DNA of 32,599 nt, from contig JACDGE010000021.1 of NCBI GenBank assembly GCA_013815465.1, positions 1-32,599 of the forward strand. The letters are read 5' to 3'. Positions 9,743 to 19,492 of this stretch are shown here, one piece after another. The notes beneath the pieces are model-generated. The model worked only from the letters and a program-made list of their open reading frames with translations. It did not search any database and was not told the DNA's origin. Position numbers and translations under genes: made by a program. The first letter of the stretch is position 1. Each line of letters starts with the position of its first letter. Origin of the DNA: Alphaproteobacteria bacterium. Its GTDB lineage: Bacteria; Pseudomonadota; Alphaproteobacteria; UBA9655.

Positions 9743-10603
9743 ATGATGATGACTAAACTGCCCCACCGGGGCGTCCTCGAAATTCAAGGAGAAGACAAGG
9801 CGTCTTTTCTTCAAGGCTTGATTTCAAATGATGTCACCCAAGTGACACCAGAACAGGCGATTTATGCGACTCTTCTCAGCCCTCAAGGGCGTTATCTTTA
9901 TGATTTTTTTATCATGGAAAAGGGAGGATCCTACTTCTTGGATGCAGAGGCTGCCCGCTTACTCGATCTCGTCAAAAGATTGAGCCTTTATAAGCTACGC
10001 TCAGCTGTGACGCTGATTCCTCGGCATGATTTAAATGTCTATGCCCTTTGGGGGGAAAATATAGCTGCAGCTCTTGACTTAAAAACGGAAAGAGGGAATG
10101 CCCATTCAGATGTCTATATGGACCCCCGTCTTGTTGAGCTGGGGGCTCGGCAAATGGCTGAATATCCTCCTACTGGTTTTGAACAAGTTCCTTTTGAAGC
10201 GTATGATCTGCATCGTCTTATGTGGGGCATTCCTGAAGGGGGGGCAGACATCATTCCTGACAAGTCGACACTTTTAGAATCAGGAATGGATGAGCTCAAT
10301 GCGATTAGTTGGACAAAGGGCTGTTATATTGGTCAAGAATTGACGACACGGAGTAAGTTTGTGGGACAAGTTCGCAAACGATTGTTGCCTGTTAAGATTG
10401 AGGGACCGTCTCCTGATTTCGGAGCAGAGATTTTTCTGGGTGAGACTGCCGTTGGGTCTATGCGCACCCACCGAGATGGCTATGGACTCGCTCTCTTGCG
10501 TTTAGAGCATATCAAAATCGATGGAGAAGGGGAGACTCCCCTTCAGTGTAATGGGATTATTTTGAGGCCGTATAGGCCAGAATGGATGAAGGGGGCGGAT
10601 TAG
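9743..10603 (+). CDS. ygfZ: YgfZ/GcvT-like folate-binding protein
   Basis: This 286-residue protein has the family signature KGCYIGQELTTR (KGCYxGQE) at about residue 192 and the N-terminal pattern LEIQGEDKASFLQGLISNDV typical of tetrahydrofolate-binding YgfZ/GcvT-like proteins. Family members support assembly or repair of iron-sulfur enzymes in the cytoplasm. That fits a position converging on the iron-sulfur-rich nuo operon, although no shared transcript is implied. Length is normal for the family. ATGs at 9743, 9746 and 9749 are equivalent candidates and no strong ribosome site separates them. It probably shares a transcript with the upstream aas-type gene (23-bp gap). Confidence 0.9.
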   Translation: MMMTKLPHRGVLEIQGEDKASFLQGLISNDVTQVTPEQAIYATLLSPQGRYLYDFFIMEKGGSYFLDAEAARLLDLVKRLSLYKLRSAVTLIPRHDLNVYALWGENIAAALDLKTERGNAHSDVYMDPRLVELGARQMAEYPPTGFEQVPFEAYDLHRLMWGIPEGGADIIPDKSTLLESGMDELNAISWTKGCYIGQELTTRSKFVGQVRKRLLPVKIEGPSPDFGAEIFLGETAVGSMRTHRDGYGLALLRLEHIKIDGEGETPLQCNGIILRPYRPEWMKGAD

Positions 10604-10610
10604 TTCACCC

Positions 10611-10734
10611 CTCTAGCGTCATCCCCGTCCTCGCGAAAGCGGGGAACACGGGAACCCAGGAAACACTTAGTACGGTGCAAACACTTTCCAGGGGCCCCGA
10701 CTCGCGCTTCGCGCTCTCGGGCATAACGCTAGAG
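10611..10734. repeat. Palindromic element between convergent ygfZ and nuoL
   Basis: CTCTAGCGT (10611-10619) and ACGCTAGAG (10726-10734) are perfect terminal inverted repeats; with mismatches the match extends inward (GCGTCATCCCC against GCGTTATGCCC). The left part resembles the GTCATCCCCG...GGGAACCCAGG arm found in the nuo gaps. The right part holds a hairpin at 10694-10721. Total length is 124 bp. It looks like a small non-autonomous repeat. Confidence 0.75.
10694..10721. terminator. Hairpin between convergent genes, possible bidirectional terminator
   Basis: CCCGA and TCGGG arms flank an inner GCGC/GCGC stem with a short loop. There is no clear T-run on either side, so intrinsic termination is uncertain. 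It lies between the 3' ends of ygfZ and nuoL. Confidence 0.35.
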
Positions 10735-10760
10735 TGATTGTCATTAACGAAGTTTGTATC

Positions 10761-12689
10761 CTACATCCACAAATACCAACCAAGCATCAGGACAAGGCCC
10801 AAAACCATGGCAAAAGCATAATGGTAAACGTATCCGGTTTGGAGACGACAAAGAAGTCCTCCACTTGCAAGAGAAAGGGCAGCCAGGCCATTGGGACCTA
10901 GTCCATCGATAGCCTTTTGATCCCCTTCTTTCCACAAAAACTCTCCGAGTTTTAAGGATGGCTTTACAAATAAGCGGTCATACAATTTATCAAAATACCA
11001 CTTATGATAAAGAAAATTATAGATTTTCCTAAAATAATGGGCAAGCTGGCCCGGCCACTTTTCTGCATATGTGTAGAATATATAGGCAATGCCTATGCCT
11101 ATAAGGGCCGCAAATGTGGGGCACCACCCCACCCACCTTTCTACATCATGAGCGGCTTTAATGACTTCGTCTTGAGGGAGGACAAAAATAGCTGACCCCC
11201 AAAAGTTGGTGTATTCCCCAACAAAAAGCTCGTAAAATATATATCCAGAGAAGAGGGATCCGATAGCGAGGAAAAAAAGTGGAATCAACATAGAGAGAGG
11301 AGATTCATGAATATGGCTCATCACCGCATCATCGGCTCTCGCAACTCCGTGGAAGGTCAGCAAGAGAAGACGCCAGGAATAAAAAGCCGTAAGAAGCGCC
11401 GAAATAACAGCGGACACAAAAGCGATCTTGCTTCCCGGTAATTGGGACACCCAATCAATCTCTATAATGATATCTTTCGAATAAAATCCTGCAAAGAAAG
11501 GTATGCCTGCAAGCGCGAGGCTGCCAATCCACATAATGACATAAGTGACGGGAATATATTTCCAAATGCCCCCCATCTTTTGAATGTTTTGCTCGTCCGA
11601 CATCGCATGAATCACGGATCCTGCTCCTAAGAACAGCAAAGCCTTAAAAAAGGCATGGGTGGTCAGATGGAACATGGAGGCACTGTAGCCAGAAAGGCCT
11701 GCTGCCATAAACATATAACCCAGCTGACTGCAGGTGGAGTAAGCAATGATTCGTTTGATATCATTCTGAACACAAGCAATAGTTGCCATGATAAATGCCG
11801 TTGCCGCCCCCACCACGGTAATTAATTCCCGCGCCAAAATAGCATACTCTAAAAGAGGCGAAAGGCGAACAACCAGAAAAACGCCAGCCGTAACCATGGT
11901 CGCTGCGTGAATGAGGGCCGAGACCGGCGTGGGGCCCTCCATGGCATCGGGCAGCCATGTGTGAAGTCCAATTTGTGCAGACTTACCCATGGCCCCTATG
12001 AATAGCAAAATCGAGGCAAGGGTCAACGCGTGTACGGGCATTCCGCAGAAGACAAAGATGTCATTTTGGTGAATTTCCATAAGCTCAAACATTGTGGAAA
12101 AATCAAGCGTTCCAAAGGTTACAAACAGTGTTAAAAGACCTAGAACAAAGCCCATATCCCCTATACGGTTGACGAGGAAAGCTTTTATAGCCGCTGCGTT
12201 GGCCGTTTCCTTATCATACCAGTATCCAATCAAAAGGTAGGAACATAACCCCACCCCTTCCCATCCAAAGAATAGCTGCAGCAAATTGGGGGCGGTGACA
12301 AGTGAAAGCATAAAAAAAGTAAAAAGACTTAAATAGGCCATAAAGCGTGGAACGCCTGGGTCCCCCTTCATGTAGCCAATAGAATAAATATGAACCATGA
12401 AGGACACAAACGTGACAACGCTTATCATCACCAGGCTAAGACTATCAAGTTGGAGTCCCCAACTGACCTCAAAAAACTCTACCTGTATCCAGGTAAAAAG
12501 GGGAATGATAAGAGATTTTTCCTGAAGGCCCATTTGAATAAAAAGATAGATAGCTAGGAGTGTTGATATACCCATTAGACTGCAGGTGGTAAGGTGAGAG
12601 AAGCGATCGTCTAGTTTTTGCCCTACGGTTCCTGCTAAAAGGAACCCCAGAAGGGGGAGTAAAACAACACAAAGAGCAATTGGGATCAT
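10761..12689 (-). CDS. nuoL: NADH-quinone oxidoreductase subunit L (proton-pumping, membrane arm)
   Basis: This 642-residue, highly hydrophobic protein is the antiporter-like subunit at the distal end of the complex I membrane arm. Visible signatures are GWEGVGLCSYLLIGYWY, with the conserved Glu of the proton path, and GKSAQIGLHTWLPDAMEGPT followed by SALIHAATMVTAG. Length is normal and the C-terminus looks complete. An AAGGA ribosome site lies about 10 bases before the ATG; nuoK ends 7 bp upstream. It is the last nuo gene here: nuoM and nuoN, usually next, are replaced by a repeat and the convergent ygfZ. Confidence 0.97.
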   Translation of the reverse strand: MIPIALCVVLLPLLGFLLAGTVGQKLDDRFSHLTTCSLMGISTLLAIYLFIQMGLQEKSLIIPLFTWIQVEFFEVSWGLQLDSLSLVMISVVTFVSFMVHIYSIGYMKGDPGVPRFMAYLSLFTFFMLSLVTAPNLLQLFFGWEGVGLCSYLLIGYWYDKETANAAAIKAFLVNRIGDMGFVLGLLTLFVTFGTLDFSTMFELMEIHQNDIFVFCGMPVHALTLASILLFIGAMGKSAQIGLHTWLPDAMEGPTPVSALIHAATMVTAGVFLVVRLSPLLEYAILARELITVVGAATAFIMATIACVQNDIKRIIAYSTCSQLGYMFMAAGLSGYSASMFHLTTHAFFKALLFLGAGSVIHAMSDEQNIQKMGGIWKYIPVTYVIMWIGSLALAGIPFFAGFYSKDIIIEIDWVSQLPGSKIAFVSAVISALLTAFYSWRLLLLTFHGVARADDAVMSHIHESPLSMLIPLFFLAIGSLFSGYIFYELFVGEYTNFWGSAIFVLPQDEVIKAAHDVERWVGWCPTFAALIGIGIAYIFYTYAEKWPGQLAHYFRKIYNFLYHKWYFDKLYDRLFVKPSLKLGEFLWKEGDQKAIDGLGPNGLAALSLASGGLLCRLQTGYVYHYAFAMVLGLVLMLGWYLWM

Positions 12690-12696
12690 GCTATAC

Positions 12697-13005
12697 TCAT
12701 CCTTTCATCACCGCCATGTCATCTACATCGATATCTCCGCGGTTGCGGAAAAAAACGAGAAGAATAGCAAGTCCCACGGCTGCTTCAGCAGCAGCAATTG
12801 TTAAAACAAAAAGTGCAAACACTTGACCCACTAGATCTCCCAGATACTGAGAAAAGGCGATAAAGTTTACATTGACGGCAAGCAACATCAATTCAATAGA
12901 CATCAAAATGACAATTACATTCCGGCGGTTAAGGAAAATCCCAATCGTTCCAATGATAAAAAGAAGGGCGGCTACAATAAGGTAGTGATCTAAGCTAATG
13001 GTCAT
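12697..13005 (-). CDS. nuoK: NADH-quinone oxidoreductase subunit K
   Basis: This is a small three-span subunit of the complex I membrane arm, 102 residues from the ATG at 13005, the usual length. [14 protein letters not shown] contains the conserved membrane Glu of helix 2. The start at 13005 (MTISLDHYL) is preceded by AGGGGAAAC, a good ribosome site. An in-frame ATG at 13029 would add eight residues and overlap nuoJ. The gap to nuoJ is 7 bp, consistent with tight operon packing. Confidence 0.96.
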   Translation of the reverse strand: MTISLDHYLIVAALLFIIGTIGIFLNRRNVIVILMSIELMLLAVNVNFIAFSQYLGDLVGQVFALFVLTIAAAEAAVGLAILLVFFRNRGDIDVDDMAVMKG

Positions 13006-13012
13006 GTTTCCC

Positions 13013-13630
13013 CTAAATTCCTGAGCCACTTGGAATGTCCATCAATTGGACGCTGTCTTTCATTTGTCTTTCGATCTGATCACCTATTTTTTGTCTTCTG
13101 ACCCCTTCTCGATGACGTAAGCTCAGCACAATAGCACCAATCATGGAAATGAGCAAAATAAGGCCTGCGCACTGAAAGATAAGGGCGTAATGGGTGTAGA
13201 GTAAGTTTCCAAGAGCTTGTGTGTTTGTCATATCTTTATACAAAGAAATATGGGCCACTGTTAAGTCAAAAGCTGAAGAGGACGTTCTCCAACTGACCAG
13301 CATCAAAAGAAGTTCAGTCATGAGCACGCCACCGACAACACCTCCTATGAGGGAATAGCGATGAGTAACTTTTTGCCCTTGTCTCATTTCTAAATTAAGC
13401 ATCATCACAACAAAAAGGAAAAGAACTGCAACCGCTCCCACATAAACCACGATCAACATCATGGCGAGAAACTCAGCTTGAGCTAAAACAAAAAGCCCTG
13501 CGGCATTAAAGAAAGCCACAATAAGAAATAAGGCTCCATGGACCGCATTACGAGATGTGATAACAAGTGCTGCGGCACTCAAAAGAGTACCGGAAAAAAT
13601 ATAGAATAATATGGCGGTGATGTTGATCAT
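13013..13630 (-). CDS. nuoJ: NADH-quinone oxidoreductase subunit J
   Basis: This 205-residue protein has about five hydrophobic spans and the NuoJ pattern [19 protein letters not shown] followed by [17 protein letters not shown]. It is part of the complex I membrane arm. AAGGAGAAATAA before the ATG is a strong ribosome site. The soluble C-terminal tail after ~165 is polar, as in other alphaproteobacterial NuoJ. It lies between nuoI (10-bp gap) and nuoK. Confidence 0.96.
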   Translation of the reverse strand: MINITAILFYIFSGTLLSAAALVITSRNAVHGALFLIVAFFNAAGLFVLAQAEFLAMMLIVVYVGAVAVLFLFVVMMLNLEMRQGQKVTHRYSLIGGVVGGVLMTELLLMLVSWRTSSSAFDLTVAHISLYKDMTNTQALGNLLYTHYALIFQCAGLILLISMIGAIVLSLRHREGVRRQKIGDQIERQMKDSVQLMDIPSGSGI

Positions 13631-13640
13631 TTATTTCTCC

Positions 13641-14150
13641 TTAACGATAAGGTGCATCTTGTTCAAGACGTTGGGCAATGGCGGCTTCCCAACGATCCCC
13701 ATTTGCGAGTAATCTTTCCTTATCATAATAGAGTTCTTCTCGTGTTTCTGTTGAAAATTCAAAATTTGGTCCCTCAACAATAGCATCCACAGGGCAAGAT
13801 TCTTCACACAAACCACAATAGATACATTTTGTCATATCAATATCATAACGGGTGGTTCGTCTGCTGCCGTCTTCCCGTTCTTCTGCTTCGATCGTAATGG
13901 CTTGGGCGGGACACACGGCTTCACATAGCTTGCACGCAATACATCGCTCTTCCCCATTTGCATAGCGCCTCAACGCATGTTCTCCTCGAAAACGAGGGGA
14001 CAAAGGTCCTTTTTCATAAGGGTAGGCAATCGTCACTCTTTTCTTCATAAACATATATTTAAGTGTGAGTCCCATGCCGGAAAAAAGCTCTGTCAGGAAA
14101 AAAGCCTGAAAGAATCTATGGAGACGTTTTATAGAGCGGGAAGAAGCCAT
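13641..14150 (-). CDS. nuoI: NADH-quinone oxidoreductase subunit I (two 4Fe-4S clusters)
   Basis: This 169-residue protein has two complete ferredoxin-type cluster motifs, [12 protein letters not shown] and [12 protein letters not shown], each C-x2-C-x2-C-x3-CP. They hold clusters N6a and N6b, which relay electrons from the NuoG side toward Nuo[18 protein letters not shown] before the first motif is typical of the family. The gap to nuoH is 6 bp. Length is normal for alphaproteobacteria. Confidence 0.97.
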   Translation of the reverse strand: MASSRSIKRLHRFFQAFFLTELFSGMGLTLKYMFMKKRVTIAYPYEKGPLSPRFRGEHALRRYANGEERCIACKLCEAVCPAQAITIEAEEREDGSRRTTRYDIDMTKCIYCGLCEESCPVDAIVEGPNFEFSTETREELYYDKERLLANGDRWEAAIAQRLEQDAPYR

Positions 14151-14156
14151 ACTTTT

Positions 14157-15179
14157 CTATACTCCATGGATTTGATTAAAGGCCACTATAATACTTGCCG
14201 TTAGGAAGACCCAGAAAAGAGAAAAGGGCAAGAAGACTTTCCACCCTAAGCGCATAAGTTGGTCGTAACGAAAGCGGGGAAAAGTCGCTCGAACCCAAAG
14301 AAAAATAAAAAGAATAAATGAAATTTTTAAGGCGAACCAGACGATTCCCGGAATCCACGTAAAGGGAGCGATACTAAAAGGTGGCAGCCAGCCCCCAAGA
14401 AAGAGAATGGTTCCCATCGCGCTCATCAGAATCATATTCCCATATTCTCCCAGGAAAAAGAGAGCAAAGCTCATGGAAGAATATTCCACATTATAACCAG
14501 AAACAAGTTCGGCTTCAGCTTCGGGCAAGTCAAACGGAGCGCGGTTCGTTTCTGCTAAGGCAGATATGACAAAGAGGACGGCCATGGGCAAGTGGGGTAC
14601 AACATACCAAAGCCCGCTTTGGGCTTCAACAATTTGACTTAAATTTAAGGATCCTGCCGATAAAAGGACAGTTATAATAATAAGCCCGATGGAAACTTCA
14701 TAAGAAACCATTTGGGCGGCTGATCTTAAGGCGCCTAAGAATGCATATTTGGAATTGCTCGCCCATCCTGCGATAATAACACCATAAACACCTAGAGAAG
14801 AGATGGCGAATAGATAGAGAATGCCTACATTAATATTGCTAATGACCACGCCTGCGCTAAAGGGAATCACAGCCCACGCGGAGAGGCTTAAACCAAAAGT
14901 AATTAATGGGGCCATCAGAAACAGCAAGGTATTGGCCCGGGTGGGGATAATCGTTTCTTTATGAAGGACTTTTAGGCCATCTGCAAAGGGCTGCAAAAGG
15001 CCAAACCAGCCCACCACATTAGGCCCAATGCGTAACTGCATAGAGGCAATAACCTTACGCTCTGCATAGGTTAAATAGGCAATGGCGAGCAATAAAGGGA
15101 CGACAACAAGGAAGACAGAGCCGATTAAAAAAATAAAGGGCACAACGGCTTCACTCCAAAAATGATGGATGTTAATCAT
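14157..15179 (-). CDS. nuoH: NADH-quinone oxidoreductase subunit H
   Basis: This membrane subunit (340 residues from the ATG at 15179) forms part of the quinone chamber. Signatures are [15 protein letters not shown] and [19 protein letters not shown]. The same frame is open up to 15293, but that extension is translation of the palindromic element upstream (…[12 protein letters not shown]) and is very unlikely to be protein. An ATG at 15212 ([11 protein letters not shown]) is an alternative start adding 11 residues; neither ATG has a strong ribosome site. The length from 15179 fits the family best. Confidence 0.93.
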   Translation of the reverse strand: MINIHHFWSEAVVPFIFLIGSVFLVVVPLLLAIAYLTYAERKVIASMQLRIGPNVVGWFGLLQPFADGLKVLHKETIIPTRANTLLFLMAPLITFGLSLSAWAVIPFSAGVVISNINVGILYLFAISSLGVYGVIIAGWASNSKYAFLGALRSAAQMVSYEVSIGLIIITVLLSAGSLNLSQIVEAQSGLWYVVPHLPMAVLFVISALAETNRAPFDLPEAEAELVSGYNVEYSSMSFALFFLGEYGNMILMSAMGTILFLGGWLPPFSIAPFTWIPGIVWFALKISFILFIFLWVRATFPRFRYDQLMRLGWKVFLPFSLFWVFLTASIIVAFNQIHGV

Positions 15180-15220
15180 GGGTGCACCAGTGATTTTTGG
15201 AGAAGTACTCATTACTACGA

Positions 15221-15384
15221 GCGTCATCCCCGCGAAGGCGGGGACCCAGGATGAATGAGGAAGATTTTTTAACTCCATTATCAACCGTATCATTTATCTT
15301 TAATCCACTTATCATTTTTGCCCTCTCTTAAACGTCTTCTAATCTCATATTATCTCTGGGTCCCCGCCTTCGCGGGGATGAAGC
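15221..15384. repeat. Palindromic element in the nuoG/nuoH gap
   Basis: Arms at 15221-15249 and 15356-15384 are inverted copies of a 29-bp sequence with core CCCCGCGAAGGCGGGGACCC, differing by about two bases. They enclose 106 bp of AT-rich DNA that does not match the interior of the 139-bp copies elsewhere in the operon. The right arm lies inside the nuoG reading frame; the left arm lies just before the nuoH start. Confidence 0.88.
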
Positions 15385-17432
15385 ACGTGGGGGGCGCCCC
15401 CCAAAATTTCTCGTGTACACTTTGCCATAGTAATGGAGTGGCGAGAAATAGGATCGGTCATGTAAAAATTCTTAATCCCTGATTCGAAAGGATCGGAAGA
15501 CACAACACCCACAGAGGAAAATGGGGTCCAAGGAGCTCGTTGAACAATGTCTAGCTCCTCAAAAAGCGGGTTCACGTCAACGAGCCGTTCGCGTACTTCT
15601 TCCAGTGTATTGTATGGCAATATAAACCCTAACTTTTCAGATAGCGCACGAATAATTTTCCAATCTTCCTTTGCTTCACCGGGAGGTGAGACAGCCTTTA
15701 AACTGCGTTGTACGCGCCCTTCCACATTGACATAGGTGCCCGATTTTTCTGTATAAGCTGCCCCTGGCAAAACAATATCTGCAGCCGTTGCCCCGCGATC
15801 ACCATGGTGACCTTGATAAATGATGAAGGCGTTCTTCAATGCCTCCATATCAAGCTCATCTGCGCCTAAGAGATAAACGGCTTCAATGTGTTTGCGAGAA
15901 ATAGCATCACTTATCTCTTTGACACCATGCCCACCGGGGCCAGGTAAAAAACCTAGATCGAGCCCACCCACCCGACTCGCAGCTGTGTGTAATATATTAA
16001 ATCCATTCCAGTCATCATAAATAAGACCATATTTGTCAGCAATCTGATACATAACGTTGAGAAGGGCAGGGCCGTCCCTACGACTTATGGCATTTTGGCC
16101 TAAAATTATCATGGGGAATTGAGCCGCCTTCAGTGCGGCAGAAACCGGATGCTTTCCTTTGAGAATTCTCTCAAGAATTAAGGGGTCATTCCCTAGATCG
16201 TCAACTGGATAGCCGAGATCATGATCGCATCCAAGACGAACCACGGGCAGCCCTGTTGCCAGATAATTTTTACGAATACGTGCATTAATCAAAGGCGCTT
16301 CCCAACGGGGGTTTGTCCCAATCAGTAGACAAAAATCAGCCTTCTCAATCCCTTCGATGGTGGTATTAAATAGATAACTGCAGCGGGGACCATCCCCTAC
16401 CACAACTCCATCCTGACGACAATCCATATGAGGAGAGCCTATGGCAGTCATCAAATCTTTCAAAGCAACCATCGCCTCCAAATCAACCATATCTCCCGAA
16501 ATAGCTGCAATATGATCACCGGGAATGTGTTGCAGTCGATCCACAATCAGCGCGAAGGCTTCATCCCAGCTTACAGGCTTAAGGCGCCCCTTGTTATCAC
16601 GTGCATAGGGTTGGTCAAGGCGTTGATACTTCAATCCATCGTATGCAAACCGGGTTTTGTCTGAAATCCAACCTTCGTTTATTTCGTCATTCCGGCGGGG
16701 CAGAATGCGCATGACTTCCCGCCCTCGGCTATCAATACGAATGGAGCTCCCCACTGCATCGAATACATCCACAGAAAGGGTCCTGGACAATTCCCACGAA
16801 CGTCCTCGAAAATTATAGGGTTTCGAGGTAAGGGCGCCTACGGGACAAATATCGATCATATTTCCTGAAAGCTCGGATCTAATAGCATTTTCAATATAAG
16901 TTCCAATTTCCATATCTTCGCCCCGGCCAAAAGCTCCCAATTCCGGGGCGCCAGCAATTTCAGTCGCGAAACGAATGCATCGAGTGCATTGGATACAACG
17001 GTTCATGGCCGTTTCGATGAGAGGGCCGAATTCCTTATCGGGAACTGCCCGCTTGTTCAAGTTAAAGCGACTCCCATCACTTCCATAGGCCATGGTAATG
17101 TCTTGAAGATCACACTCTCCACCTTGATCACAGATAGGGCAGTCCAGAGGATGGTTGATCAATAAAAATTCTAACACCCCTTGGCGAGCTTTTTTTACCA
17201 TGGGTGTATGGGTACGAATGACCATTCCCTCGGACACAGGCATGGCGCAGCTGGCAATAGGTTTTGGACTTTTATCCATCTCTACCAGGCACATCCGGCA
17301 ATTACCCGCAATGGAAAGCTTTGGATGATAGCAAAAGACAGGAATTTCAATCCCCAGTAACTCTGCCGCTTGCAGAACGGTCACTCCATCTTCAACTTCA
17401 ATTTCTTGATTATCAATGATTAACTTTGGCAT
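15345..17432 (-). CDS. nuoG: NADH-quinone oxidoreductase subunit G, with repeat-encoded C-terminus
   Basis: This 695-residue subunit of the NADH-dehydrogenase module carries a chain of iron-sulfur clusters. The N-terminal 2Fe-2S motif is visible (PVFCYHPKLSIAGNCRMCLVEM), then CPICDQGGECDLQD with the upstream His-containing region, then the cysteine set RCIQCTRCIRF. A molybdopterin-oxidoreductase-like domain follows. The start at 17432 (MPKLIIDN) is preceded by AGGG nine bases upstream and clears the nuoF stop at 17437; an ATG at 17471 overlaps nuoF. The last residues, [11 protein letters not shown], are encoded by the right arm of the palindromic element, and the stop lies 11 bp beyond that arm. 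The native stop appears lost or moved. Confidence 0.95.
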   Translation of the reverse strand: MPKLIIDNQEIEVEDGVTVLQAAELLGIEIPVFCYHPKLSIAGNCRMCLVEMDKSPKPIASCAMPVSEGMVIRTHTPMVKKARQGVLEFLLINHPLDCPICDQGGECDLQDITMAYGSDGSRFNLNKRAVPDKEFGPLIETAMNRCIQCTRCIRFATEIAGAPELGAFGRGEDMEIGTYIENAIRSELSGNMIDICPVGALTSKPYNFRGRSWELSRTLSVDVFDAVGSSIRIDSRGREVMRILPRRNDEINEGWISDKTRFAYDGLKYQRLDQPYARDNKGRLKPVSWDEAFALIVDRLQHIPGDHIAAISGDMVDLEAMVALKDLMTAIGSPHMDCRQDGVVVGDGPRCSYLFNTTIEGIEKADFCLLIGTNPRWEAPLINARIRKNYLATGLPVVRLGCDHDLGYPVDDLGNDPLILERILKGKHPVSAALKAAQFPMIILGQNAISRRDGPALLNVMYQIADKYGLIYDDWNGFNILHTAASRVGGLDLGFLPGPGGHGVKEISDAISRKHIEAVYLLGADELDMEALKNAFIIYQGHHGDRGATAADIVLPGAAYTEKSGTYVNVEGRVQRSLKAVSPPGEAKEDWKIIRALSEKLGFILPYNTLEEVRERLVDVNPLFEELDIVQRAPWTPFSSVGVVSSDPFESGIKNFYMTDPISRHSITMAKCTREILGGAPHVLHPREGGDPEII

Positions 17433-17436
17433 GCTT

Positions 17437-18711
17437 TTACCCTGCTCTCCGAACACCAAGTCGGCGTTCAAGTTCTGGCCGAAAATGGCGAATCAATCCC
17501 TGCACGGGCCAAGCGGCGGCATCTCCGAGGGCACAAATGGTGTGGCCTTCAATTTCATAAGTGACTTGCTCCAAAAGATCAATATCCTCAACTGTCCCAA
17601 TACCGTCGCTCAAACGGGTGAGCATGCGCCACATCCATCCTGTCCCCTCTCGACAGGGTGTACACTGCCCACAACTTTCATGCATGTAAAATTTGGATAA
17701 ACGGGCGATAGCCTTAACGATATCCGTCGATTTATCCATAACGATGAGAGCACCCGTGCCTAAACCGCTTTTACATTGGGCAAGAGAAGTGAAATCCATG
17801 AGCACGTTATCGCAAATATCCGTCGGTATAAGAGGAACGGATGCTCCCCCAGGGATGACAGCCAAAAGATTATCCCACCCCCCGCGCACGCCACCACCAT
17901 AGGTTTCAATCAGTTCTTTAAGAGGAATGCCCATGGCCTCTTCCACATTACAAGGGGTATTCACATGCCCTGCAATACAGAAGATTTTTGTGCCCGTGTT
18001 ATCCGGCGTACCCAGGGAAGCAAACCAGGCGCCTCCCCGCCGTAAAATGGTGGGGACGACGGCGATGGTTTCCACGTTATTGACAATGGTGGGGCATCCA
18101 TAAAGACCCACAACAGCAGGGAAGGGGGGTTTGAGACGAGGCATGCCCTTCCGGCCTTCCAGGCTTTCCAAAAGGGCGGTTTCTTCGCCGCAGATATAGG
18201 CTCCCGCGCCGCGATGTACATAAAGGTCAAAGTCCCAGCCGGACCCTGCTGCATTTTTTCCCAAAAGACCTGCCTCATAGGCCTCTTCAATGGCGGTTTC
18301 CAAATGTTGGGCTTCTCGATAAAATTCTCCACGGATATAAATATAACCCGTATGGGATCCAATGGCGAATGCGGACAGAAGAGCCCCTTCGATAAGTTTA
18401 TGGGGCTCATGCCGCAGAATATCCCTGTCTTTACACGTTCCGGGCTCGCTTTCATCCGCATTGATAATCAGATAACGAGGCGTCACGCCATCGTCTTTGG
18501 GCATAAAGGACCATTTTTTCCCTGTCGGAAAACCGGCTCCTCCTCGGCCTCTTAGGCCAGAGGTCATAACTTCTTGAATAATCCACTGTTGACCCTGTGC
18601 AATGTAGGTCTTTGTTTTATCCCAATCTCCACGACTTTTTGCTTCCGGTAGGTGCCAATCCTGCCTGCCATAAAGGTTCGTAAAAATGCGGTCGCTATCT
18701 TTTATTAGCAC
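17437..18711 (-). CDS. nuoF: NADH-quinone oxidoreductase subunit F (NADH and FMN binding)
   Basis: This 424-residue subunit binds NADH and FMN and is the entry point of electrons to complex I. Visible motifs are [16 protein letters not shown] (nucleotide/FMN site), [16 protein letters not shown] and the 4Fe-4S cysteines in [13 protein letters not shown] plus a further C near the end (HTICALGD). It starts at a GTG (18711) with GGGGGAG seven bases before, a strong ribosome site that sits between the gene and the palindromic element. The nuoG start follows 4 bp after its stop. Confidence 0.97.
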   Translation of the reverse strand: MLIKDSDRIFTNLYGRQDWHLPEAKSRGDWDKTKTYIAQGQQWIIQEVMTSGLRGRGGAGFPTGKKWSFMPKDDGVTPRYLIINADESEPGTCKDRDILRHEPHKLIEGALLSAFAIGSHTGYIYIRGEFYREAQHLETAIEEAYEAGLLGKNAAGSGWDFDLYVHRGAGAYICGEETALLESLEGRKGMPRLKPPFPAVVGLYGCPTIVNNVETIAVVPTILRRGGAWFASLGTPDNTGTKIFCIAGHVNTPCNVEEAMGIPLKELIETYGGGVRGGWDNLLAVIPGGASVPLIPTDICDNVLMDFTSLAQCKSGLGTGALIVMDKSTDIVKAIARLSKFYMHESCGQCTPCREGTGWMWRMLTRLSDGIGTVEDIDLLEQVTYEIEGHTICALGDAAAWPVQGLIRHFRPELERRLGVRRAG

Positions 18712-18729
18712 TGTGAATCTCCCCCATGA

Positions 18730-18868
18730 GCGTCATCGCCGCGAAGGCGGGGACCCAGGACGAACATAAATTCTGGGTTCAATACATCTTTTTCGTTTTT
18801 AAACTTCTTCTTAAAGAATTTTTCCATATCAAGCGTCTCCTGGCTCCCCGCCTTCGCGGGGATGACGC
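18730..18868 (+). repeat. 139-bp palindromic element, copy 1 (nuoE/nuoF gap)
   Basis: 29-bp terminal arms at 18730-18758 and 18840-18868 are inverted copies with two or three mismatches. The 81-bp interior aligns with the reverse complement of the interior at 21500-21580, about three quarters identical by hand count. Translated on the plus strand the element reads [11 protein letters not shown]…PRLRGDDA without stop. Its right arm is inside the nuoE frame. Confidence 0.92.
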
Positions 18869-19443
18869 TCGTGGGGTGGTTCTAAGGGAGCGCTGCCCTG
18901 ACGCCCTACGGCCGAACCAGGTTTTATGTCCTTACCTCCCTTCAAATCTTCCAGAAGGTTCAGAAAGGTTTCTTTAGTTAAATCCTCAAAATAATCGTCA
19001 TTTATCTGAACAGCCGGGGCATTTACGCAAGCTCCAATGCATTCCACCTCGTTTACGGTAAACAAGCCATCTTCCGTCGTTTCACCCTCGGCAATGCCCA
19101 AGTGTTTCTTACACACTCGTTTAAGGTCTTCACTGCCCCTCAGCATACACGGTGTGGTGCCACAGATTTGGACATGATACTGACCTACAGGCGTTAAATT
19201 AAACATGGTGTAAAAGGTTGCGACTTCATAGCCTCTGACGAGAGAAACGCCAAGAATTTCCGTCACTTTTTCGATGGCGCTCGGCGGAAGCCAGCCCCCA
19301 CATTGGCGCTGAGCAAGGTCAAAGAGGGGCAGAATGGCACTTGCCTGTCTCCCTTCCGGGTAGCGCTTTAAGATTAGCTCGATTTTCGCTTTGTTTTCTT
19401 TAGAAAACTCGAAGATTTTAAAGTCTTTTGGGGGGTTAGACAC
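18829..19443 (-). CDS. nuoE: NADH-quinone oxidoreductase subunit E (2Fe-2S), with repeat-encoded C-terminus
   Basis: This 24-kDa-type subunit holds the 2Fe-2S cluster N1a beside NuoF. Visible are RQASAILPLFDLAQRQCGGW, CGTTPCMLRG and ECIGACVNAPAVQIND, giving the C-x4-C and C-x3-C ligand pairs. The GTG at 19443 (204 residues) is preferred because GAGAGG lies eight bases before it. An ATG at 19485 (MWESPWKQYREEIT) would add 14 residues and has no ribosome site; it lies beside the next palindromic element. The family-like tail ends near GRQGSAPLEPP. The remaining HPREGGEPGDA is encoded by the right arm of the 139-bp element, with the stop 11 bp past the arm. Confidence 0.93.
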   Translation of the reverse strand: MSNPPKDFKIFEFSKENKAKIELILKRYPEGRQASAILPLFDLAQRQCGGWLPPSAIEKVTEILGVSLVRGYEVATFYTMFNLTPVGQYHVQICGTTPCMLRGSEDLKRVCKKHLGIAEGETTEDGLFTVNEVECIGACVNAPAVQINDDYFEDLTKETFLNLLEDLKGGKDIKPGSAVGRQGSAPLEPPHERHPREGGEPGDA

Positions 19444-19492
19444 GGTGATTTCCTCTCGGTATTGCTTCCAAGGACTCTCCCACATTCCCCAC

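Noticed and set aside
15180-15293. N-terminal extension of nuoH reading [15 protein letters not shown]
   Set aside because: It is the translated left arm of the palindromic element; NuoH length and homology begin at 15179.
17961-18461. 166-codon minus-strand ORF within nuoF
   Set aside because: Overlaps nuoF in another frame; the nuoF frame carries all the conserved motifs.
18726-18977. Plus-strand ORF over the nuoE/nuoF gap, and similar ORFs at 21410-21679 and 21449-21670
   Set aside because: They are the open frame of the 139-bp element plus antisense of nuo genes; no start with a ribosome site. The shared frame is reported as a finding, not a gene.
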